Source: Wohlfahrtiimonas chitiniclastica DSM 18708 | GTDB lineage: Bacteria > Pseudomonadota > Gammaproteobacteria > Cardiobacteriales > Wohlfahrtiimonadaceae | Assembly (NCBI RefSeq): GCF_000375345.1 | Contig: NZ_AQXD01000003.1 | Location: 62,001 to 126,000, forward strand | Length of the DNA stretch: 64,000 bases | Direction of reading: 5' to 3' | Shown: positions 47,638 through 56,039 of the stretch, in pieces | Numbering within the stretch: the stretch's first letter is position 1 | Layout of the letters: every line of letters starts with the position of its first letter | Program-made: the position numbers and the translations under genes | Notes under the pieces: model-generated | Seen by the model: only the letters and a program-made list of their open reading frames with translations | What the model was told of the DNA's origin: nothing | Databases searched by the model: none

Positions 47638-48348
47638 TTAATATTGCAATTGGGCACAATCCCAGAGCATTTTGACCTCACTTGGCGTCAATGCCCGAAA
47701 TTGTCCCGGTTGTAAATCATGGCCCAAACAAAGTGGACCATACTCAATGCGTTGAAGCTCTAGCACGTAACGATCAACCGCTAGAAACATCTTTTTCACT
47801 TGATGAAATTTGCCTTCTGTTAAGGTTACAAAAGCTTCGCTCATCGTTTCACTGCTGCTTATAATATCAAGTTTAGCAGGCGCACAACAAATCCCGCCGA
47901 TAAACTCAATGCCCTGCATAAATTGTGTCACCATTTGTTCAGTCAACGCACCATTGACCACCACGCGATATTTTTTGGTCACATGATATTGTGGCAATGG
48001 CAAGCGGTAACACAGTTGTCCATTGTCCGTTAAAATTAATAAGCCTTCTGTATTGCGATCAAGGCGGCCAATGGGCACAACGCCTTTTGGCAATCGATCA
48101 CACACCGTCGGATGCGCAGCATCTTTGACGGCACACACAACGCCTTTAGGTTTATTCATTAAATAATAGTGATGCTGTTTAAGGGAAAAAGGCGCGCCAT
48201 CTACTAAAACCTCATGCAATTGCCCATCCACTTCAATGGCATCATCATACACACATCGACCATTGATGAGGACTTTGCCCCCTTTAAACAATTGATGAAT
48301 GCGCTTTTTAGCGTAGCCGCCATCTAACAACAGTTGAAACAATCTCAT
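47638..48348 (-). CDS. rsuA: 16S rRNA pseudouridine synthase (RsuA-like)
   Basis: 236 residues. N-terminal S4 RNA-binding domain (about 1-60), then the RsuA/RluB-type catalytic core with catalytic Asp in IGRLDRNTEGLLILTDNG (about 92-109), KKYRVVVNG and LTEGKFHQVKKMF (about 177-189). The size and the single S4 plus core fit RsuA (U516 of 16S rRNA) better than the longer RluB/E/F forms, but the target base cannot be proven here. Start overlaps the stop of the small membrane-protein gene (TAATG). A stop 12 bases before rlmE suggests co-transcription. Confidence 0.85.
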   Translation of the reverse strand: MRLFQLLLDGGYAKKRIHQLFKGGKVLINGRCVYDDAIEVDGQLHEVLVDGAPFSLKQHHYYLMNKPKGVVCAVKDAAHPTVCDRLPKGVVPIGRLDRNTEGLLILTDNGQLCYRLPLPQYHVTKKYRVVVNGALTEQMVTQFMQGIEFIGGICCAPAKLDIISSSETMSEAFVTLTEGKFHQVKKMFLAVDRYVLELQRIEYGPLCLGHDLQPGQFRALTPSEVKMLWDCAQLQY

Positions 48349-48611
48349 TAATGTTTCGAGGTTTTATTTTGTTTTAATGTAAAAGAACGCGCCCTGGCCA
48401 TTAAGAAACCGCCACTGACCAATCCATAAAAGATCAATAGAATGAATTCATCTCGTTTTGATAAAGAAAAGAATGGTAAAATGGCCACCAAGATTATGCC
48501 CGCAACCAAAAATGTCACGGCAAGCATTCTTAAGCTTAAGAAAAGCTGTTGGATTTTGTGAGGTTGCGATAAGCTTGCCTCCACTTTTTTTTGACTAGGA
48601 TCGTTACTCAT
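48348..48611 (-). CDS. Small two-helix membrane protein, unknown
   Basis: 87 residues with two hydrophobic segments (about 28-48 and 57-72) and short charged ends. Not recognised. The start codon overlaps head to head with the yhbY start (CATG at 48609-48612 serves both strands), so both promoters must lie within the opposite gene. Only weak Shine-Dalgarno (GAG) precedes it. Its stop overlaps the rsuA-like start, supporting that it is translated. Confidence 0.65.
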   Translation of the reverse strand: MSNDPSQKKVEASLSQPHKIQQLFLSLRMLAVTFLVAGIILVAILPFFSLSKRDEFILLIFYGLVSGGFLMARARSFTLKQNKTSKH

Positions 48612-48912
48612 GACTCAAATGAAATTAACCAAAGAACACATTCACTCTTTAAAAGGTCTTGCTCACTCCATGAAGCCAGTTTTAATCATGGGCGAGAAAG
48701 GCGTGACAGAATCATTCTTAGCAGAAGCAGAACGTGCGTTAGAATACCATGAATTGATCAAAATTCGTATCGCTGGCGATGATCGCGATGCGAAAAAAGC
48801 CATTGCTGCACAAATCACGGAAGCCTTAGGCGCAACGATGATTCAACACATCGGCAACGTGATCACCTTGTTTAAGCGCAATCACGAAGAGCCAAAAATT
48901 TTCTTTAAATAA
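48610..48912 (+). CDS. yhbY: CRM-domain ribosome-assembly RNA-binding protein YhbY
   Basis: 100-residue CRS1/YhbY domain protein associated with pre-50S ribosomal particles. Conserved LKGLAHSMKPVLIMGEKGVTE (about 14-34, including the GxxG-like MGEKG loop), ALEYHELIKIRI and IQHIGNVITLFKRN. AGGA lies 8 bases upstream of ATG. Divergent from the RsuA-like/rlmE/ftsH genes with no intergenic space. A terminator follows. Confidence 0.94.
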   Translation: MTQMKLTKEHIHSLKGLAHSMKPVLIMGEKGVTESFLAEAERALEYHELIKIRIAGDDRDAKKAIAAQITEALGATMIQHIGNVITLFKRNHEEPKIFFK

Positions 48913-48914
48913 AC

Positions 48915-48945
48915 AATTAACCCCTCACATAGGGGTTAATTTTTA
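48915..48945 (+). terminator. Terminator after yhbY
   Basis: TTAACCCCT/AGGGGTTAA stem followed by T5. Confidence 0.88.
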
Positions 48946-48951
48946 TCCACA

Positions 48952-49479
48952 TTATGGTTTTTTCGCTGGCTGAGCCGGCGCTGCCATCACTGAACTGATC
49001 ACAGTAAAGGTATCGAGCACCTGCGCAATGATTGTGGTGCGATACATGCGATAACGCTTTTCATCTGGATTTAAGCCCAAATTTTGGATCACATAATACA
49101 CTTGTCCATTGCCAGAAAACGTCCCTTTCATCGCGAGGTTTTTCCACTCTCCACCATTATCAATCTTTGAAGGCGCTTTACCTTCTCGCATCTCTGTCAC
49201 AGCTTTATTGAGTGCATTTTCTGAAATGGCATCACACAAAACACCTGTTTTTGTTGTGCACGCTTTCCATGCATTGTCTACGCTGATTTGAGTCTCTTCA
49301 ATCTGATTCAAAGCGCGCATCGCAAGATCTTCCGTCTCTTGCTTAAAGCTCACATACTGAACACTTCGAGTGGCGCTGGTGTTTTGCTGATACAAACCTA
49401 AACCAATGATGGCAAAAATGATCAACATGATCAACGTAATGTATAAGATGAATCCTTGTTGTTTTTGAAGTATACGCAT
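48952..49479 (-). CDS. Minor type IV pilin PilX-like
   Basis: 175-residue type IV pilus/fimbrial assembly protein. The N-terminal prepilin segment KQQGFILYITLIMLIIFAII (about 6-25) has the Gly cleavage site and a hydrophobic helix lacking Glu5, as in PilX-type minor pilins. Two Cys in WKACTTKTGVLCDAI could form a disulfide. It overlaps the pilV-like stop (TAATG). No PilW- or PilY1-like gene is present, so this is a partial minor-pilin set, with the rest presumably elsewhere. Confidence 0.78.
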   Translation of the reverse strand: MRILQKQQGFILYITLIMLIIFAIIGLGLYQQNTSATRSVQYVSFKQETEDLAMRALNQIEETQISVDNAWKACTTKTGVLCDAISENALNKAVTEMREGKAPSKIDNGGEWKNLAMKGTFSGNGQVYYVIQNLGLNPDEKRYRMYRTTIIAQVLDTFTVISSVMAAPAQPAKKP

Positions 49480-49853
49480 TATTTATTCGGCTCCGGTTCA
49501 CGACGGCTATCATCAAGCACCACTGTATAAGGTGTTTTAATGGCGGGATCATCTAAATCAATAATGGTGATGGTTGGGCCATTCACTGTCACATCTTTTA
49601 ATAATGCATTGGCCGTCTTTTTCAGTGCCGCAACCGACGCAGGATCTAACACATTATTGTCTTTTGGCTGTAAATTGAGGCGATCTGTAAAATCGGCAAT
49701 CAAAATGGGCACTGCCATCTCTGTGCGAACTTCACCAAGATCCTTGACTGCTCTGTTTTGTAATTTCACAAGCCCCACCAATGCGATGGAAAAAATGGCC
49801 AGCGAGATTAAAAACTCCAACAGAAATGAGCCTTGTTGTCTTTTTATTGTCAT
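49479..49853 (-). CDS. Minor type IV pilin PilV-like
   Basis: 124-residue prepilin. Class III signal KRQQG followed by SFLLEFLISLAIFSIALVGL (about 8-28) with Glu at mature position 5 and a 20-residue hydrophobic helix. It resembles PilV, a minor pilin that primes pilus assembly. AGAGGGTAAG precedes the ATG. Shorter than typical PilV. Translation-coupled to the PilX-like gene. Confidence 0.8.
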   Translation of the reverse strand: MTIKRQQGSFLLEFLISLAIFSIALVGLVKLQNRAVKDLGEVRTEMAVPILIADFTDRLNLQPKDNNVLDPASVAALKKTANALLKDVTVNGPTITIIDLDDPAIKTPYTVVLDDSRREPEPNK

Positions 49854-49901
49854 CTTACCCTCTGAGTATAATTCGGCATACGGCGGCTATGATAACAAAA
49901 A

Positions 49902-50516
49902 TTAATCACCTTCGTCATCACTGTGACGCTCACAGAATGAAAGATCAAATGCCACACCATAGCTGTCGCAATCATAGGCAAGATTCACCGCCTCAATTTG
50001 CCGTAAGGTTTTGCTCATTTCTTGATTTATCTCATGAAATAATGCGCCACATCCCTCATCATCTTCAAGGCTCAACCCACGAAACTTAGCCTCATAATCA
50101 CGCAATGATTGTGCCCACAATGACTGATGATGCAGCTCATGGGCTTTGAGGGCAGCATACTCTTTTGCAAACGCCTTTTCATCAATTGAGCCCTTCTTTA
50201 ACATGGGCAACACCATCTCTCCATCGAGGGTCAGTGTTAAATCTGTTAAGACGCAACGCTGATGCTGCGCATCATAATGATGATCTAGGGATTGAAGGGC
50301 CACCGATGCGGCATAACTGCTCACAGCGTGGTGATCATGCCCAAGATCTGACGCCGCTAGATTAGGCACTGACCGCGCTGCTTTAAGCATCGCATCATCT
50401 AACGATTGCCCCGACTCAATCACCACAGGATAATGATGGATGGACAATTCAACCTCCAACGCATTAAGAGGCGCACACATGCTCAGCATGAAACCTAAAC
50501 TCAAGCGTCTTTTCAT
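49902..50516 (-). CDS. Secreted DUF922 putative zinc protease
   Basis: 204 residues with signal peptide (MKRRLSLGFMLSMCAPLNA). The HExxH-type motif LKAHELHHQSLW (about 132-143) defines the DUF922 predicted secreted Zn-dependent protease family. Four Cys occur (two of them in EGCGAL and YDCDSYG). Substrate unknown. Start 50516 overlaps the lplT stop (ATGA), better than 50528. It is therefore the third gene of aas-lplT-DUF922, possibly an envelope-maintenance unit. Confidence 0.72.
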   Translation of the reverse strand: MKRRLSLGFMLSMCAPLNALEVELSIHHYPVVIESGQSLDDAMLKAARSVPNLAASDLGHDHHAVSSYAASVALQSLDHHYDAQHQRCVLTDLTLTLDGEMVLPMLKKGSIDEKAFAKEYAALKAHELHHQSLWAQSLRDYEAKFRGLSLEDDEGCGALFHEINQEMSKTLRQIEAVNLAYDCDSYGVAFDLSFCERHSDDEGD

Positions 50517-51697
50517 GTGCAATGACATCTTAAATGAATGAACAGCCCCACAACGCCGAGCATAAAAAAGAGACCAAAGCTCACCATAAGTGCCAACACG
50601 GGCACCTGTTGCGCCGCCAGCACGCCAAAGATCACCATCATCATGATCATCACGCTGTTTTCAGCAAAGTTCTGTACAGCAATCGCCGTGCCTGTACTTT
50701 CAAAGGATTGACCGCGGGTTTGCAATAATGCATTCATGGGAATCACAAATAATCCTCCCATCGCACCAATGCAGATCAATAAGCCATACACCATGATGGT
50801 GTCAGTCTGATACGCAAACACCACACATAAAATGCCCATCATCAAACCTGCCCATAAACAATATCTTAAGCGTTCAATTGTTATGAACAATGATGCCAGG
50901 AGTGCACCCACCACAATCCCGATGCTGACAATCGCACTTAAAGCGGCCACCATTTCTGTGCCACCGCCTAACACTTCGCGCACCCAGTCATTGAGCAATA
51001 AACGTAACGTGGTGGCAGCGCCCCAAAAAAGGCTGGTGCCCAAAATGGCAAAACGCGCGCCAGGATCTCTCAGTAAGCGCCATAAAATCTCACCAAAGCT
51101 TTTGAGCAATGCGCTAGGCGTAAAGCTGTCATGACGCGCACGTTTAATTTTCGGAATGAACACATTAAAGATTAAAGCAACGCCATACATTAAGCCTGCA
51201 AATAAAAAGGCCATCGTCATGTTCCATTCTGCCAATAAGCCGCCCACATACGCGCCCAATAATATGGCTAAAATGGTCGAGCCTTCCACCAATCCATTGA
51301 CTTTGACCAACAAGCGCGTTGTCACCAATTCGCTTAAAATGCCAAATTTCGCCGGTGAATAGATCGCCGCGCCAATGCCCACAATGGCATATGCCACAAA
51401 TGGTGATGCCCCAACAAATAACAGTGCGACACCCAATAGTTTGGCGCCATTGCCCAGCATTAACACCCTGGATTTTGACTGATTGTCCGCAAATAATCCC
51501 ACAAAGGGCGCAAGCAAAATATATGCCGCTAAAAAGCACGCTTGCAATAGATATGTGCTCTCTTTTAATGCACCTAAATGGTCGAGCAATTCTAGGAGGG
51601 CAAAAAAGAGTGCATTGTCCGCCAATGCTGAGAAAAACTGCGCATTGACCACACTCAATACGCCCCGATTGAACAAACGATCCGACACCATTGTCAT
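50513..51697 (-). CDS. lplT: Lysophospholipid transporter LplT
   Basis: MFS transporter, 394 residues and about 12 helices, which flips lysophosphatidylethanolamine to the inner leaflet for re-acylation by Aas. N-terminal VNAQFFSALADNALFFALLE (about 17-36) and the MFS loop FADNQSKSRVLMLGNGAK (about 69-86). The start overlaps the aas stop (ATGA), so it is coupled to its enzymatic partner, as in other gammaproteobacteria. Confidence 0.93.
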   Translation of the reverse strand: MTMVSDRLFNRGVLSVVNAQFFSALADNALFFALLELLDHLGALKESTYLLQACFLAAYILLAPFVGLFADNQSKSRVLMLGNGAKLLGVALLFVGASPFVAYAIVGIGAAIYSPAKFGILSELVTTRLLVKVNGLVEGSTILAILLGAYVGGLLAEWNMTMAFLFAGLMYGVALIFNVFIPKIKRARHDSFTPSALLKSFGEILWRLLRDPGARFAILGTSLFWGAATTLRLLLNDWVREVLGGGTEMVAALSAIVSIGIVVGALLASLFITIERLRYCLWAGLMMGILCVVFAYQTDTIMVYGLLICIGAMGGLFVIPMNALLQTRGQSFESTGTAIAVQNFAENSVMIMMMVIFGVLAAQQVPVLALMVSFGLFFMLGVVGLFIHLRCHCT

Positions 51698-53835
51698 GCA
51701 CCCTCTTCCATCACTTGTTCGGTTAAGCCTGCATAATCGACTTTCCCAGAACCTAACAGCGGAATTTCTTTCACAGCGCGCACATCTCGCGCCACTGACA
51801 ATTCAGATAAACCGAGCTCTTTTGCCAATGTGCTCACTGTTTTGCGATCAATTTCATCCGCTGTTGTGAATAAGACAATCGCCTCACCTTTGCTCGCATC
51901 TTTACGCACCACAGCTGCATGATCATGCTCAGGATATGCCAATTTAAACAATCGCTCTGTGGTTTCTAATGTCACCATTTCACCCGCAATCTTCGCAAAG
52001 CGTTTGACGCGCCCTTTGATGGTTAAATACCCTTCATCGTCCATCGCCACAATATCGCCTGTGTTGTACCAACCCTTTTCACCTTGATATTCCGTTGGCA
52101 CCAACTGATTCGGCGCATTGTAAAAGAGATAACCTTTCATCACATTGCCACCTTGCACGATCAATTGTCCGCCTTCTGCGATGCCGTCGATGGTTTCTAA
52201 TCGGGCGCGCATGCCCGGCAAGATTTTACCAATCGTATTCTCTTTATAGCTCATCGGCACATTGATCGAGATCACAGGTGAGCATTCAGTTGCGCCGTAG
52301 CCTTCTAAAATACGGATGCCAAATTTTTCTGACCACACATCACGCACCGATTCAGATAAGCGCTCTGCCCCAGCCACCACATAACGCAGCGTGCGAAAAT
52401 CATACGGATTGGCAAAGCGTGCATAATTTTGTAAAAATGTGGAGGTGCCAAACAGCACCGTTGCGCCTGTGTCATACACCATTTCAGGAATGACGCGATA
52501 ATGCAGCGGCGATGGATACAAAAAGATGCGGCAACCCGAACGCAACCCCAAAAGCGTGCCTGCCGTTAAACCAAAAGCATGGAAGATGGGCAATGCTGAG
52601 AAAAAGATATCTTTAGTTGTAAAGTCTGCCACCGTAAAGAGCTGCTCCACATTCGTCAATAATGAGCGGTTGGTATGCACAACGCCTTTAGGTTTACCTT
52701 CAGAACCTGAGGTGAATAAAATCACGGCTTCTGCATCTGGATCAGGCTCAGGTAAATAACGCTTGGGCATGAGTTTTGCTTTCACCACCCAAAGTTTATC
52801 CTCGGTTGTGATCGCTTTACGTAAATCTTCTGCATACACCCAATGGATCTCAGGAAATGCCGCGACTAAATGGGTTAAATTGCCTTTCTCTAAAAAGATG
52901 CGTGAGGTTAACACGGTTTTCACATTCGCGGCTGTGATCGCAGCATTCATCCCATCCACGCCCGCGGTGTAATTCAATAATGCACAGACGCGCCCCGTTA
53001 AATTCAGCGCCATAATCGTCGCAATTGAGCCGCTGGCGTTTGGTAGTAATACGCCCACATGTTCATGTTTTTCTGTCAAGCGCTCAACAATGCGGCTGAT
53101 GCCTAAAATTTTGGTGATCAATTGTCCATAAGATTCAGGTTTACGCTGAATGTCTTCTAAACAGATGGCATCCATGCCAAAGCGACGCGCCGATTGCACC
53201 ACCATGTCAAATAAAGAGGTGGGCGCAAAAATCTCAATGCGCATGTCCATCATCAATTCATGCGTGTATTTTGCCAAATATTGGCGGCGCGCTTTGCCGT
53301 GTAAATGCTCTGGCGTTGGCACATTAATCGGCGCGCCCATTGTGATGGTGATTGGCGTAAATAAACGCTGCTTCACCAATCCTTTTAAGCGGCTGAAATA
53401 TGAGTATTCTGCGCCTTCAAGCATCACAGGAATCAAAGGCACTTTTGCTTTACTCGCCACAAAGGCTGCCCCTTCATAAATTTTCATCAGGCTGCCTGTT
53501 AATGTAATGCGCCCTTCAGGGAAGATCACAATGGTGCGGCCACTGGCCACCACTTTTGTCAGCAATTTAACAGACATCGGGTGCAAGGGATCAACAGTTA
53601 CATGGTCAATGAATTTTAAAAAGGGTTTAAAGTACCAACGATTGGCAATGTCTGTATTGATCACAAACAACGGGCGCTGTGGCAAAAAGACGCCAAGAAG
53701 TACACCATCTAAAAAGGACTGATGGTTACACACCACAACGCCATGGGTTTGACATGCTTGTGGGTCGAGCTTTGTTTGAATGTTAAAGAAAAGCTTAAAA
53801 ATGACTCTTAAAATTGTTCTCATAAATTTGACCAT
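51694..53835 (-). CDS. aas: Bifunctional acyl-ACP synthetase / 2-acyl-GPE acyltransferase
   Basis: 713-residue Aas: N-terminal PlsC-like acyltransferase with VVCNHQSFLDGVLLG (HX4D, about 33-47) and IFPEGRITLTG (about 104), and C-terminal AMP-forming synthetase with ILFTSGSEGKPKGVVHTN (about 377-394), GYGATECSPV and YNTGDIVAMDDEGYL. It re-acylates lysophospholipids delivered by LplT. Two in-frame ATGs (53835, 53823) are equally plausible; neither has a strong binding site. Confidence 0.95.
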   Translation of the reverse strand: MVKFMRTILRVIFKLFFNIQTKLDPQACQTHGVVVCNHQSFLDGVLLGVFLPQRPLFVINTDIANRWYFKPFLKFIDHVTVDPLHPMSVKLLTKVVASGRTIVIFPEGRITLTGSLMKIYEGAAFVASKAKVPLIPVMLEGAEYSYFSRLKGLVKQRLFTPITITMGAPINVPTPEHLHGKARRQYLAKYTHELMMDMRIEIFAPTSLFDMVVQSARRFGMDAICLEDIQRKPESYGQLITKILGISRIVERLTEKHEHVGVLLPNASGSIATIMALNLTGRVCALLNYTAGVDGMNAAITAANVKTVLTSRIFLEKGNLTHLVAAFPEIHWVYAEDLRKAITTEDKLWVVKAKLMPKRYLPEPDPDAEAVILFTSGSEGKPKGVVHTNRSLLTNVEQLFTVADFTTKDIFFSALPIFHAFGLTAGTLLGLRSGCRIFLYPSPLHYRVIPEMVYDTGATVLFGTSTFLQNYARFANPYDFRTLRYVVAGAERLSESVRDVWSEKFGIRILEGYGATECSPVISINVPMSYKENTIGKILPGMRARLETIDGIAEGGQLIVQGGNVMKGYLFYNAPNQLVPTEYQGEKGWYNTGDIVAMDDEGYLTIKGRVKRFAKIAGEMVTLETTERLFKLAYPEHDHAAVVRKDASKGEAIVLFTTADEIDRKTVSTLAKELGLSELSVARDVRAVKEIPLLGSGKVDYAGLTEQVMEEGA

Positions 53836-53984
53836 GCAGAATAATAAAACAGTGTTTAGTTTAAAAGATTCTAAATATTAATCAATGTTTATTTAAAGAT
53901 TTTTTGCCTTTACGGCCACCTTTCCATGCAAGCACTGTAATCTAATTGCCCAGCATCGGCATTATATTTTCAGCATAACTTCAG

Positions 53985-53990
53985 TATAAT
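53985..53990 (+). promoter_or_regulatory. Probable -10 box of folA
   Basis: TATAAT 31 bases before the folA ATG. The -35 position shows no good match, so only the -10 is called. Confidence 0.5.
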
Positions 53991-54020
53991 CGCGCCTCAC
54001 CCATTATTTATGAGGATCAT

Positions 54021-54539
54021 ATGTCGTCTTCAACCCTCTCTTTGATCGTAGCGATTGCCAACAATGGCACCATCGGCATCAACAATAGTTTGCCCTGGCA
54101 TTTGCCCGATGACTTAGGATTTTTCAAACAAAACACTGTGGGTAAACCCATCATCATGGGTCGCAAAACCTATGAATCCCTAGGTCGTCCGCTGCCTAAG
54201 CGCCCAAACATCGTGATCAGCTCGCAAAGCGCCCCTGAAAATTTGCCAGAGAATGTCCATTACTTTACAAATTTAATGACGGCGATAGAAACTTTTAATG
54301 ACGCGCCTGAGATCATGATCATTGGCGGCGCCCAGCTTTATCGCGCAGCCATCCCGATGATGAATCGCTTATATGTCACGCGTGTGGATGCGGACATCGT
54401 GGGCGATACACAACTGCCTGAAATCCTTAATTTACCGTTTGAAACGGCAACACTCGTGAGCCGTGAGCATCATCTTATGGATGAAAAACATGCCCACCCA
54501 TTCACCTTTGAAATCTGGGATTTTCCCTCACAAAACTAA
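54021..54539 (+). CDS. folA: Dihydrofolate reductase
   Basis: NADPH-dependent reduction of dihydrofolate to tetrahydrofolate. Motifs: LIVAIANNGTIGINNSLPWHLPDDLGFF in two stretches (about 8-34, with the active-site Asp), IIMGRKTYESLGRPLPKRPN (about 45-64) and IMIIGGAQLYRAAI (about 95). 172 residues. GAGGATCAT precedes the ATG. Confidence 0.97.
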   Translation: MSSSTLSLIVAIANNGTIGINNSLPWHLPDDLGFFKQNTVGKPIIMGRKTYESLGRPLPKRPNIVISSQSAPENLPENVHYFTNLMTAIETFNDAPEIMIIGGAQLYRAAIPMMNRLYVTRVDADIVGDTQLPEILNLPFETATLVSREHHLMDEKHAHPFTFEIWDFPSQN

Positions 54540-54605
54540 TTTGTAAACCTTCTGTAAATTGACGGGGAATCCGTTTTTAGCTACTGCAAAATTTAGCAAC
54601 TTCGC

Positions 54606-54611
54606 TATAAT
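54606..54611 (+). promoter_or_regulatory. Probable -10 box of the ccm operon
   Basis: TATAAT 30 bases before ccmC; -35 weak. No terminator is seen between folA and ccmC, so read-through is possible. Confidence 0.45.
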
Positions 54612-54641
54612 TGTGCATTATGTTTTTAAATCGAGTGAATT

Positions 54642-55382
54642 ATGGCTGTGACCACCAAAAAAGTCAGTTGGTATAAGAAATATGCCAGCTATAAATACTA
54701 TGTGCCCTTGGCCAATGCCATTGCGCCTTATTGCTTATGGCTCAGTTTAATCTTGGGCATTGTGGGTTTAACATTGGGCTTAGGCTTTGCCCCAGCTGAT
54801 TATCAACAAGGCAACAGTTTTCGCATCATCTACATTCATGTGCCTGCCGCGATGCTCTCTACTGCACTTTACATCACCATGGCGGTGATGAGTTTATGCT
54901 TTTTGATTTGGCGCGTTAAACTGTTAACGTTAGTGGTCAGAAGCATTGCCGTTGTGGGCGCAACCTGTACGCTCATCGCCTTGGTCACCGGTGCCATTTG
55001 GGGCGCACCGACTTGGGGCACTTGGTGGGTTTGGGACATTCGCTTAACTTCAGAGTTGCTCTTACTCTTTTTCTACATTGGCTACATTGCCTTTGACCAT
55101 GCGATCGAAGATCGCCAAACAGCAGACATTTTCACCTCCATCCTCGCAGTGATCGGCATTGCGGTGGCCATTTTGGTGAAAGTTTCTGTCTTTTTCTTTA
55201 ACTCGCTTCATCAAAAGAGTACAGTCTTTGCCTCTGGCGGACCGTCGATTCAGATGGAGATGTTTTTACCACTGATTTTAATGATCTTAGCTTATGGCCT
55301 CTTTACTTCAGGGTATGTGCTCAAAAAGAGCGTGAACCTCATCTATAAAGAGAAACTCATGAAGCACTATTTAAATCAATAA
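54642..55382 (+). CDS. ccmC: Haem exporter/handling protein CcmC
   Basis: Inner-membrane protein of cytochrome c maturation system I that loads haem onto CcmE. Six hydrophobic helices. Periplasmic tryptophan-rich WWD-type motif WGAPTWGTWWVWDIRLTS (about 122-139) and flanking haem-ligand His in YIHVPAAM (about 65) and a later FFNSLHQKSTVF. 246 residues. First gene here of a ccm operon running C-D-E-F-G-H-I-A-B. Confidence 0.95.
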   Translation: MAVTTKKVSWYKKYASYKYYVPLANAIAPYCLWLSLILGIVGLTLGLGFAPADYQQGNSFRIIYIHVPAAMLSTALYITMAVMSLCFLIWRVKLLTLVVRSIAVVGATCTLIALVTGAIWGAPTWGTWWVWDIRLTSELLLLFFYIGYIAFDHAIEDRQTADIFTSILAVIGIAVAILVKVSVFFFNSLHQKSTVFASGGPSIQMEMFLPLILMILAYGLFTSGYVLKKSVNLIYKEKLMKHYLNQ

Positions 55383-55396
55383 CCCACGGAGTATCT

Positions 55397-55570
55397 ATGA
55401 CATTTGCATTTGGGAGCTTTGCAGAATTTCTGCAAATGGGGAAGCATGGTCTCTACGTCTGGTTAAGCTACGGATTCTTTTTGATCTGTCTGCTCAGCCT
55501 TGTGGTTCCGCTATTGAGCGAGAATAAAAAATTACGCAACACTATGAAACAAGAGGGGATTGACTCATGA
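55397..55570 (+). CDS. ccmD: Haem exporter subunit CcmD (small)
   Basis: A 57-residue ORF between ccmC and ccmE: MTFAFGSFAEFLQMGKHGLY start, one hydrophobic helix (about 21-40, VWLSYGFFLICLLSLVVPLL) and a basic tail. This matches CcmD, the small single-helix subunit that helps release holo-CcmE from CcmAB-C. Start ATG 55397 has GGAG 5-9 bases upstream. The stop TGA overlaps the ccmE start (ATGA). Confidence 0.9.
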   Translation: MTFAFGSFAEFLQMGKHGLYVWLSYGFFLICLLSLVVPLLSENKKLRNTMKQEGIDS

Positions 55571-56037
55571 CGCCAAAGCAAAAACAACGTGCCATCATTG
55601 TGGTGGGTTTAGTGGTGATTACCTTAGCCGCCATTGGTTTACTCATTTATGCATCAAGAAGTGAACTCAACTATTATTATTCGCCTGTGGAAGTTAAAGA
55701 AGGCAAAGCGCCGGTGGATCGCTCAATTCGCATTGGCGGACTTGTGGCACCGGGTTCATTGGTGAAAAGTGACGAAGTGATTGACGTGGCGTTTGACATC
55801 ATGGATGGTCAAGATCGCGTGCATGTCACCTATGACAAAATGTTGCCAGACTTATTCCGCGAAGGCCAAGGCGTGATTGCAACAGGTGTATTAGATGACA
55901 ATCATCACTTCACCGCCACAGAAATCCTTGCAAAACACGATGAAACTTATATGCCACCTGAAGTGAAAGCTTCACTTGAAAAATCTGGCATCGTGATTGA
56001 TGAAAACTCTAGACACCCCGGCGCTCCGAAGGAATAA
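55567..56037 (+). CDS. ccmE: Haem chaperone CcmE
   Basis: Membrane-anchored periplasmic OB-fold haem chaperone, 156 residues. N-terminal TM helix (about 7-29); the haem-binding His in ILAKHDETYMPPE (about 121-133) with the conserved Tyr. It starts inside the ccmD stop. It carries haem from CcmABCD to the CcmFH ligase. Confidence 0.96.
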   Translation: MTPKQKQRAIIVVGLVVITLAAIGLLIYASRSELNYYYSPVEVKEGKAPVDRSIRIGGLVAPGSLVKSDEVIDVAFDIMDGQDRVHVTYDKMLPDLFREGQGVIATGVLDDNHHFTATEILAKHDETYMPPEVKASLEKSGIVIDENSRHPGAPKE

Positions 56038-56039
56038 GC

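Noticed and set aside
51165-51701. 178-residue minus-strand frame inside lplT
   Set aside because: Cys/Gly-rich shadow in another frame of lplT; no binding site or family features.
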